A DNA stretch of 64,000 nucleotides from Riptortus pedestris (lineage: Eukaryota > Arthropoda > Insecta > Hemiptera > Alydidae): the NCBI GenBank assembly GCA_019009955.1, contig CM032233.1, positions 86,522,001 to 86,586,000 on the forward strand, written 5' to 3'. The translations under genes were made by a program, and so were the position numbers. The notes below the pieces were generated by a model. The model was not told where the DNA came from. It saw only the letters and a list, made by a program, of their open reading frames with translations, and made no database searches. Below, one piece after another: positions 56,150-64,000 of this stretch. The stretch's first letter is position 1. Each line of letters opens with the position of its first letter.

Positions 56150-58980
56150 ACAACCAATTATTTACAAACGCATCCACAACTGTTTTGGACTCCTGGATTG
56201 GAATGGCGTACACTTTGGGCCATTTGCTGAAATAATCCATTACAACTAGGACATACCGTTGTATGTTTCCAGCCTCCCTGAAAAGGGAATTGACCAGCAA
56301 CATCGATGGCTATTCGCTCGAAAGGGGCACCTGTGTTGTACTGCTGAAGCTTGCCACGACTTCTTCTCTTTGGACCCTTGGCTGCAATGCATTGTTCGCA
56401 ATTGGCGATCCAATCGGTAACAGATTGCTGACATCCCACCCAGTAAAATCGCTGTTTTATCTTTTCCAGGGTTTTTGTAATTCCCAGATGGCCGCTGCTG
56501 GGACCGTTATGGAACTGCTTCATTACCTTCATTACTTGGAAGTTGGCACGACAATTAGGTCGGTTGTGGTTTTGCCATCTGGACTTTCCCAAGATCAATA
56601 TAAGCAGTCGTCCGCTAATTTTAGGCTATTCCACTGGAGCTAGTATGATTTTGCAAGTGGGCTTTGTGAAGATATTTCATTACGGGTCGGTCTTCTGTTG
56701 CCCTCCTTAGCCGATATAATCTTTGCCAAAATAGGGTCATCTTTCTGAGCCTTCGACCAGTCTTCACCTGAGCCAATATGGTTAAGTCGCACAGCAATGA
56801 TGCATTCCTCTTTCTCGGCTCTAGTACAATGCTTGCATTCTACGTTGCATGGCCGTCTTGAAAGGACATCGGCATTATTGTGTTTCCCCCTTTTTGATAC
56901 TCAATGCTGAAGTCATAGCTGTGCAGACGTTCAATCCATCATGGAAGATGCCCTTCTGGGTTCTTGAACTGCAGCAAGCGGTCTGTTCTTAAGGTGAAGT
57001 GTTGAACATACAAGTATTTGTGATAATGCTTAATGCACTCCAACAAGCACTCCTCCTATTCCATAGCCGCTCGCGCCCGTGTAAACTATGAATTTCTGTC
57101 CAGCGATTGGATAGCCGAGGACTGGAGTTGTGCACAAGAGTTCCTTCACGGACTCGAAGATGGTTCAATGACTCCATTTCGTTGACGAGTTCTTTAACTT
57201 TGTCCCGCTTTGCTAGGGGAACACTCCTGGGTGCTTGTTTTATAGGCCTCGCTTTGCCAGTATTTATTTTGTGTTTCACAACAGCTGTTCTTTGACTTTT
57301 ATTGCTTAGGGCGAAGAAGGAGGCATGTATTCTAAGGAGCTGCTTTGCTTTGTTTCTTTCTGGTGCTGTCAGTCCTTTCACCCATTTTTCCACCTCTTCT
57401 GCTCGTAATTCGCGTTTCTTAGCTGTCATTTTTGGACATCCTGAATTTGTGGCTTCTGCTGGCTCGCATTGAACTATTTCAAAATTTTTGTTAGTGATCT
57501 TTTCACTGTTGGATAAATTTAGTGCTCTCACTGGAACTCGTCCATCGATGCAGGTTTTAACGAGGGCTTTAGCTGTTATAATGTCGTCTTTTAGTTCTTT
57601 TGGTTCTACTACCCACAACCATTATTGAAATGGAGATTGTGGGGCCAACAGTTGTAGGAGCTAGCTCTTGCCCCTCAGTGCTAGGTCGTTTTAGTTTAAC
57701 GGTGTCTCTTGAGATTTGGGGTTATTCATCCATTTGTTCTCCCTCGGTGGTGAAATAGATCTTGACCTTTTCTTTGGTGATTTACAGTTACGTTGAAAAT
57801 GGTTGGCTTTACAGCAGTTGAAGCATTTCAAGCGTGATCTATTCGTTTGCTCCTCCTGTATTCGCTTGACTACTTCTTCAATGTCACTCCTTGAGATTTG
57901 GGCGTCATTTTGAATATTAGCCTCAAGACGTCGCACCTTGTAGATGTGTGGTTTTGAAATGACTTTAGAAGTCTCCTGGGCTAGCGCATAAGAGATAGTT
58001 TCAGCAAAGGATGATTTATGCGTTTATAAATTTAACATCTGGATCTCGTATACCATTCACAAATGCTTCAATCTTAAACTGATCCAGGAATGGATGATTT
58101 TCACATGGGTAAGTCAGCCTCACCAGATGTTCAATTTCCATGGCAAAATCTTGGAGCATCTCATTCGGTTTTTGCACTCTACCCCGTAATTCCATCCTGT
58201 ACAGTTCCCGCTTATGTTCACCACCGTACTTGCTCTGTAATGCCACCATAATGTCCTCATAATTATTCCTGCAAGCTGATGGTAAACTCTCCAGGATTTC
58301 TGCAGCTGTTCCCTTCATTGCCAAAATCAGTTCTACCACTTTTTCTTCATTATTCCATCCAGTTTTGCTGGAAATTGGAAATTGAAGACAATAAATGGTA
58401 CGCTACCATCAAAAGTTGGGTTCTTTATCCCGTTGGTATGTTCTGAAATGAGTCTCAACGGGCCCTCTCGAACTTGTAGATTGTCTATTTGAATTGTAAT
58501 TCACTTTGTCCACCTTCCTTCCTAGGCTGGACATTTTCTCTTCAACCTTCTTCTGTGCCGCAGAAATGCCTCAAGAGTTTTTCATCATACTTGCAGACTT
58601 TCTGCTCAATGGTTTCCACTCGTTTGCCCAATACCTCTGATATTTCATGGAGTTTTTGGTTCGTCGATCTAGAAGCTTCCTCAAATTTTTCCTCAAGTCT
58701 CTCGCAATTAACTCTAGAAACTTCTTCTAGTCTCTCTTAATTAGTTCTAGAAGCTTCTTCTAGTCTCTCATAATTAGTTCTAGAAGCTTCTTCTAGTCTC
58801 TCATAATTAGTTCTAGAAGCTTCCTGAAATTTTTCCTCAAGTCTCTCGCAATAGTTCTAGAAGCTTCCTAAAATTTTTCCTCAAGTTTCTCACAATTAGC
58901 TCTAGATGCTTCTTCTAGTCTTTTGGACAATAGTTTTATTTTCAGTTAGATAAGAACCCTAAACTCCTTAGTACATCTAG
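56150..58980 (-). pseudogene. Ty3/gypsy-type retrotransposon remnant, copy 2
   Basis: It lies sense within an RSRC2 intron and is the same family as 50965-52850, in opposite orientation. On the minus strand: coiled-coil repeats (about 58930-58640); gag (58339-58016; ELRGRVQKPNEMLQDFAMEI); a complete CCHC knuckle C-x2-C-x4-H-x4-C near 57830-57785; a pre-RT region with KTCIDGRVPVRALNLSN; the RT N-terminus (KHKINTGKARPIKQAPRSVP, LAKRDKVKELVNEM); a deletion removing the RT core with YLDD; RNase H pieces (DFSIEYQKGG...NADVLSRRP); and an integrase N-terminus (56598-56158) with GHLGITKTLEKIKQRFYWVG and C-x2-C. Frameshifts and stops break the frames. No LTRs were recognised. Confidence 0.8.
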
Positions 58981-59655
58981 ATGTTTTCGTGTACTTGGTG
59001 CTTTTTCACAATTATATATATATATATATCCCTGGCTTCCTTTAATTTTAAACTATCTTTAGCTTTGCCATAACATTTTGTTTTAAATTTTATAATTATA
59101 AGTCCAAGAAATCTTATCATGATCTTTCCAAATATATTTTATTTTGTCAACAATGGTAGGATCACAGTTAAATGTCCAACAAAAATTGAAATGTTATTAC
59201 TTTCCAAGTTTCAAACAATTTTCAATGTTTGATTTACTCATTTGTTCATGGCATTTCAGGAATAAGTCAGATGTTTAAAACTAATATAAAAAAATCACCA
59301 ATGCTGGACTACCTAACTCTAGATTTTTAAAAATTAAAATTAAAATCAATCAAGTCAGAACCATTAAATATTCTTATTTTTTTGTTGATATTGTCCATTT
59401 GTAATTCTGAATTTGCTTTACTTGGAATATCAATCTTTCTTTCTATATTTAATTAAGAAAATACATGTTTCATTTTATTGGGGTTTTCCCTTTTGGTTTT
59501 TTTCTAACCAAAATTTTTTCATAGACTTCACCAGAAAAATAGAAAATATACAGATTAAACATTGGTTGTATTGTTAGTCATTAGATATAGCAAGCTAGTA
59601 GAGGATTGTTGGGTGTCGGCTAAAGAATGGTTTCTTTATTCTTCTTATAAAAAAC
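58981..59655. other. intron sequence, no recognisable gene
   Basis: A+T-rich with a short (TA)n at 59013-59029. Nothing else identified. Confidence 0.4.
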
Positions 59656-59817
59656 AGATTATACCAACATAAACGGACCATCACAAAGGAAGAAATAGAC
59701 AGTTCCGCCCTCCCAAAACATGCCATCACAAACAACCACACTTTCGATTTTAACAACACGTCCATACTTGATACATGTAATATACCAGAAAAATTAAAGA
59801 ATAATTTAGGGCGTTAA
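59656..59817 (+). pseudogene. Penelope-like element fragment (GIY-YIG endonuclease end)
   Basis: Open frame RLYQHKRTITKEEIDSSALP, KHAITNNHTFDFNNTSILDT then CNIPEKLKNNLGR and TAA. An S-A-L-x-x-H-x-x-x-x-x-H-x-x-D-F-x-x-x-x-I-L-D segment is the conserved C-terminal part of the GIY-YIG endonuclease domain in Penelope-like retroelements (family knowledge). Only about 53 codons remain. It lies antisense in an RSRC2 intron. Confidence 0.55.
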
Positions 59818-59913
59818 AGCAAATCAGCGAAAATAAATAAATATAAAAATTGTTTCAATTTCAGACCAAATGAATTTAAATTTACTATAAATTTATATAT
59901 AGAATGAACATAC

Positions 59914-60014
59914 TTGACAATTTACTGGGTTTTCTATCACAGGAAGCACTGCCATTACCTCCTCCAACCCCTCCACCACCACCTCCACTGCCTCTTGAGC
60001 GGTCATGGTGTTCC
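59914..60014 (-). CDS. RSRC2: RSRC2-like protein, exon with glycine-rich insert
   Basis: Minus strand, acceptor TTTTGTTTTAG, phase 2 in, phase 1 out before GTATGT. It reads EHHDRSRGSGGGGGGVGGGN and GSASCDRKPSKLS. RS-type dipeptides pass into a glycine-rich stretch. Splice phase matches both neighbours. An internal GGAG|GTAATG could act as an alternative donor. Confidence 0.8.
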
Positions 60015-60796
60015 CTAAAACAAAAAATTAAAATATTATACTAACATTTCTTCAGTAACTTTTTTTTTATGCTCACAAAAATTAGATTATATTCATTAAT
60101 TAAATTATTTTACAATAGCCATTAGATACAGTACTACAGTCATAACAACGGGGCCAAAGATGGGATAATTGACTAAATTCCCACAAGAACCTACTAACCG
60201 AGGAAGAGACTCTGGTCCCATTTTGCTCAAACTCGTTAAGAGACAATGGAATCATTCATAAAGGAACTGAAAAACGTCAACCATACATAACCAGTGCTCT
60301 AATCACTAGGCCATCTCAAGGTAATAAAAGATACATAAATCCAAAATTTGCCTTTGTCGGCCTTTGTAGAACGGAAGACCTAAACTATTTTATTTTCATT
60401 TATTAGATATATTTGAGATAAAATGTGTAGAAAAATAGGGTCCCTGGAAGGCAAGAAATTTATGTTTTGCGAAGTTTTTGTAATATTTCAGGATAAGTAG
60501 TGATTAATCTATGAAAATGGTTTTCTGTGAGTTTAAGAGGAGCAAGATGAGACAATAAGATAAGTGAATGAAAAAAAAAAACAGTGTTATGAGAAGAGAG
60601 AATAGAATGTAAACTGGTGAGAGTTATAATAAAATGTTTAAACAAGTATAAGTGAATGAATTTTGGTAATATGTCACGTTACTCAAAGTGACAAGACATT
60701 TATACAGGATGATGGGAGCATTACTCAATAGCTAGCTATAGAATTAGAACACAATGGCCGCCAAAGGGGGTATTAACATATTGAGGAATTAAATAC

Positions 60797-60880
60797 CTTC
60801 TTCTTCTGCTTGGGGAATAGTGCTCCCGCCGAGAATGTCTCCCTCTATCTCGTGGGCTTCTACTTCGAGATTTTCGAGAT
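60797..60880 (-). CDS. RSRC2: RSRC2-like protein, RS-domain exon
   Basis: Minus strand, acceptor TTTTTATAG, donor GTATTT. It reads SRKSRSRSPRDRGRHSRREH and YSPSRRRR, an arginine/serine-rich region with RS, RD and SPSR repeats expected of the RSRC2 N-terminal half and of splicing-related nuclear proteins generally. Phase 2 in and out, joining cleanly to both neighbours. Confidence 0.85.
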
Positions 60881-60960
60881 CTATAAAAACAAAACCCATA
60901 AATAATTTATAACTATACTTAAAAATATCAAACACAATTTATAAATTTATAACCAAATAC

Positions 60961-61053
60961 CTGTCATATCGATGATAGGGAGGACTCCGTGAGTGACGAT
61001 AGTTTCTTCTGTCAGCATCCCTTTCTCTATAATAATCATCCCGATAGTACTTC
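60961..61053 (-). CDS. RSRC2: RSRC2-like protein, RS-domain exon (most 5' one seen)
   Basis: Minus strand, acceptor TTCTTTTTAG, donor GTATTT. It reads KYYRDDYYRERDADRRNYRH and SRSPPYHRYD, joining in phase to the next exon (Arg codon split AG|A). The Tyr/Arg/Asp-rich composition matches the RS region. Earlier exons must lie upstream, to the right. I did not find them before the transposon at 62651, so they are probably outside the window. Confidence 0.85.
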
Positions 61054-61496
61054 CTAAAAAGAATATCCACATTTTAAATTACAATACAAGAAAGAAGGAT
61101 AAAATAAAAGATTTATAAACTATCTTTTTTTAAAGTTTACTGTTCGAAAAAAACATAACAGCAGTCTCTCATGTCCTTATTTATTTTGGTCATTATTTTA
61201 TCACCTCAGAGAGTTCATTATTTTATTAACATTCCTCCTTCACTTACCAAATTAAATGATATCAGTGTTTTTCTATGTTTTTAGTAAATTCTAATGCCCT
61301 ATCTACTGTATGCCATGGGTTCTCCTCACTTATGAGTTATATACAAATACTTCCTACATTTACTGATATATTTTTAAGACCTGAACGCATCTACACTTAA
61401 TACTGTCTAAGAAATAGTTCAAAATGTTAAAACATCAAAGTGCTATGCATGCAGTTTAACAAAAAAAAAGGAAAAGATAATTATTCCTGAAAAAGG

Positions 61497-62282
61497 AAAT
61501 CAACACCACCGTGAATATTAAGAGAATTAATACAAACAGTAGTCAGAAATCTTTCAGTCAAATTACACGTTAATAACCTCTACAATGGAAAGTGCCTGAA
61601 TAATAAACGAACAGGCCAGCTAACCTCTTAGAGCTGAATAGATAGATAGAAAAATTCTATACCGGAAATAAAAAATTGCTGAAATATATCTGAATATAAC
61701 ATATAAATTTTACTGAAAACTATTTAGCACAGCTAGTTCTGTAATTTATAATGAAACAAAATAATTTTTTATCACTCACATTTTAGTAATCAAAGAATAA
61801 AAGAAGGGGGGTGGGGGATCAACAGAACGTATTAGCATATATCTCGCAAAGTAAAGGTTCAATGAAAACAATATTTTGTATTTAACCTTGGAATAAAGTG
61901 GTTCATGATATAACAGCTTATTATTAATACGACATGAGTAGGAGTAGGGGGTTTACAGAAAGCTTAAAGCTATAAAATCCAAATGTCTTGGTTAATATTC
62001 ATGATACAGAAAATATGTATAGAACTATGTTTATAAACCATTTAATTTGCAATAAGATTGGTTCAATACAATTTTTCGATCCAACGTATGGTAAGAGAGA
62101 CATTTTGAATTTTTGAAATCCCTCCTCAAACCCCCCCCCCACCTCCTACTGGTCCAATTTCAACCATTAACAAACTTGAACTTACTTTACATAAAACGTT
62201 TAAATATGGAGTTTGGTAATAATCAAACAAAAATTGTGACTGCTAGAGTGTTAACAGACACACACACACACACACACACATA

Positions 62283-62351
<69 letters not shown>

Positions 62352-62472
62352 GTACGGACCTCATTTTCATCATCTCCTGGGTAGGATTGATGGACATTTG
62401 AAGAAATTTTTCTGAAATCGTATCATGAGTAAGACCTCAATAGCTGATTTCCCTTATGGGGAAATCTGCTAA
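61497..62472 (+). mobile_element. HINE-like element, long version, 5' end missing
   Basis: Starts AATCAACACCACCGTGAATA, the long-form 5' region shared with 7739 and 12953, then GGGGGGTGGGGGATCAACAG, one internal module, the C-run block, the core, (CA)n and a (TA)n tract of about 60 bases (62258-62345), the terminal block and the 3' end TTTCCCTTATGGGGAAATCT GCTAA at 62472. About 975 bp, the longest continuous copy in the window. Confidence 0.8.
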
Positions 62473-62650
62473 AAACAGGACTTTATTAATCCATCTCAGG
62501 TAGTCAACATCAAAATAAACCAAAGAAAAATTAAATGCAAAACTACTATTCTAACTATAAGGGTTGTCAATCATACTGGTAATTCTTATGACATCCCCAA
62601 CCACCATGAAGAATGAACATCTCCCTAATACCCCTACAATGCCAAACATA

Positions 62651-63987
62651 CAAGGTGAGTCACGGGAACCAAGTGATTTTGAAATAATAATAAAATCTCT
62701 ATTTCATATCTAATTTAAATTTTATTAATATAATATCATACATAAGAACATAGCATTTTAGTTTTAATAAATTTCTTCATGAACGGAAAATTACCTCTGG
62801 CATGTGTTGGCCGTTTTTATCGATGCATTGTTGAAGCCGGTAAATAAAAGTAGCCTGAACTCTTTCCAGGAGGTCTGCATTGATTTCAGTGATTTTTTGA
62901 CGGATCGCTTCCTTTAATTCTTCTAAAGTACGAGGCTTGCTTTCGTAGACACGTGACTTAAGAAATCCCCACAGAAATAAATCGCATGTGGACAGGTCAG
63001 GTGAGCGTGGAGGCCATAAAACGTCGGCATATCTTGAAATGAGATGGTTAGGAAACAGATTGCGGAGAACCGCCATGGACGCTCTGGCGGTGTGTGCCGT
63101 AGCCCCATCTTGTTGGAACCATAAATGTTCATGATCTATACCTCTTCTTCGTAACTGCGGAATGGTGTTCACCATATTAATGTAACGCTGAGAAGTTACT
63201 GTAACTGTAGCACCATTTTCTTCAAAGAAATAGGGGCCGATGACGGCAAACTTTCCTATCGCGCACCAAACTGTTACTTTGGGACTATGCAACGGTTGTT
63301 CGTGAAATTGTTTTGGATTTACATCACTCCAATAACGACAATTCTGTCTGTTAACAGCCCCATTAAGGTGAAAGTGGGCCTCGTCACTCATTGCCACCAA
63401 CATGTTTTCATTTTGTTTGTAAAGAACAAGCATACGTTGAGCAAAATTCACTCGTTGGGGGTAATCAGTTACATTTAATTTCTGTACTAATGCTATCTTG
63501 TATGCATGAAAATTTAATTCGCCGTGTAAAATCCTTCTCACAGTAGGATTACTAATTTGGAGTTCAGTTGCATGACGCCTCGCAGAACGACGCGGGCTTC
63601 GAAGCATTGCTTGTCTCACTCTTTCCACATTCTCTGGAGTACGCACAGTCCTTTGAGGGCCAGGTGGTTTCTTTTTCATTATTGAGCCAGTTGTTCTCAG
63701 ATTATTAACCCAACGTAAGATTGTGTCGCGCGCGGGAACAGAGTCATTTCGATTAATACTGAATTGTCGTCGGAATTCACGCTGAACCGCAGTTACCGAC
63801 TCACCACTTCTAACAATACAATCATATGCAAATATACGTTGCTCTAGTGTCCACGGATCCATGGCAGCGACTGACAGTAAAATGCTATGAGACGAGGAGT
63901 GGATTGTACGTGTCACACGCCCCACCCCTCTCAAAATGACCGAGTACAGCCACTTCTAAAACCACTCGATTCCCGTGACTCACCCCG
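62651..63987 (-). mobile_element. mariner-like transposon, apparently complete (1337 bp)
   Basis: The ends CAAGGTGAGTCACGGGAACC (left) and, in complement, CGGGGTGAGTCACGGGAATC (right) are inverted repeats extending over AAGTGATTTT/GAGTGGTTTT, about 28 bases with a few mismatches. Each is bordered by TA (62649-62650 and 63988-63989), the Tc1/mariner target duplication. The single gene fills most of the element in antisense. Size and layout are typical of a full-length member. Confidence 0.88.
62777..63862 (-). CDS. mariner-like DDD transposase (DD41D), intact
   Basis: Uninterrupted frame of 361 codons from ATG at 63862 (MDPWTLEQRIFAYDCI). The frame stays open upstream to another ATG at 63934, but the MDPW start fits the family. 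Residues about 1-60 form the first helix-turn-helix (SGESVTAVQREFRRQF), and about 90-130 the second (SARRHATELQISNPTVRRIL). The catalytic core shows D in MSDEAHFHLNG, D in WFQQDGATAHTA and D in SPDLSTCDLFLWG. Counting gives 41 residues between the second and third Asp, so DD41D, the spacing reported for rosa-type mariners. The enzyme would bind the terminal repeats and cut and paste the element at TA. No frameshift or stop is seen, so it may be functional. Confidence 0.92.
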   Translation of the reverse strand: MDPWTLEQRIFAYDCIVRSGESVTAVQREFRRQFSINRNDSVPARDTILRWVNNLRTTGSIMKKKPPGPQRTVRTPENVERVRQAMLRSPRRSARRHATELQISNPTVRRILHGELNFHAYKIALVQKLNVTDYPQRVNFAQRMLVLYKQNENMLVAMSDEAHFHLNGAVNRQNCRYWSDVNPKQFHEQPLHSPKVTVWCAIGKFAVIGPYFFEENGATVTVTSQRYINMVNTIPQLRRRGIDHEHLWFQQDGATAHTARASMAVLRNLFPNHLISRYADVLWPPRSPDLSTCDLFLWGFLKSRVYESKPRTLEELKEAIRQKITEINADLLERVQATFIYRLQQCIDKNGQHMPEVIFRS

Positions 63988-64000
63988 TACATATAAAAAG

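Noticed and set aside
56263..56643. 126-codon plus-strand ORF
   Set aside because: Antisense shadow of the integrase region of gypsy-type copy 2.
58489..58740. 83-codon Ser-rich plus-strand ORF
   Set aside because: Antisense of the gag coiled-coil repeats of copy 2.
58640..58930. CRISPR-like repeat array
   Set aside because: Regular repeats here are in-frame codon repeats of a gag protein, with no spacers, in a eukaryotic intron.

Overview
The window is AT-rich eukaryotic nuclear DNA, most likely from an arthropod with long introns. The support is two split host genes with GT-AG introns, mariner, pogo and piggyBac-type DNA transposons, tRNA-derived SINEs, Penelope and LINE remnants, Ty3/gypsy-type remnants and many long (TA)n tracts. 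The species cannot be named from the sequence. I see no bacterial operons, tRNA genes, rRNA genes or CRISPR arrays.

Host genes. On the + strand, six exons between 17838 and 42500 encode the C-terminal part of a multi-PDZ scaffold of the PATJ/MUPP1 (MPDZ, INAD-like) type: the end of one PDZ domain, two complete PDZ domains each split over two exons, and a tail ending in a stop at 42500. All splice phases match. The 5' part of this gene lies left of the window or was not found in it. On the - strand, six exons between 61053 and 50333 encode the C-terminal about 250 residues of an RSRC2-like arginine/serine-rich coiled-coil protein. Again all phases match, and the 5' end lies beyond 61053. The two genes converge, with about 7.8 kb between their stop codons.

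Repeats. The first 14 kb and many later stretches consist of copies of one non-autonomous element family. Each has a GC-rich 5' end (GTCCGTCACGCAGGGGCTGCG), an inverted pair GCAGATTTCCC / GGGAAATCTGC near the ends, a central (TA)n or (GT)n microsatellite, a G-run/C-run block and a 3' hairpin TTTCCCTTAAGGGAAA followed by TGCTAA. This is the layout of Helitron/Helentron-associated elements (HINE or DINE-1 type); I call them HINE-like. Around them, and nested in them, are an RTE-like element, a 671 bp pogo/Tigger-type MITE, fold-back elements, a long-inverted-repeat family with hammerhead-ribozyme-like motifs, three copies of a tRNA-derived SINE, a 267 bp deletion derivative of a mariner, a 234 bp piggyBac-type MITE with TTAA target sites, LINE and Penelope coding remnants and two broken Ty3/gypsy-type elements in RSRC2 introns. 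At the right edge (62651-63987) sits an apparently intact mariner-like transposon with an uninterrupted DD41D transposase.

The host genes are ordinary. What stands out is the repeat biology: element boundaries readable from nested insertions, tandem and inverted HINE-like joins, ribozyme-like motifs and a possibly active transposon.
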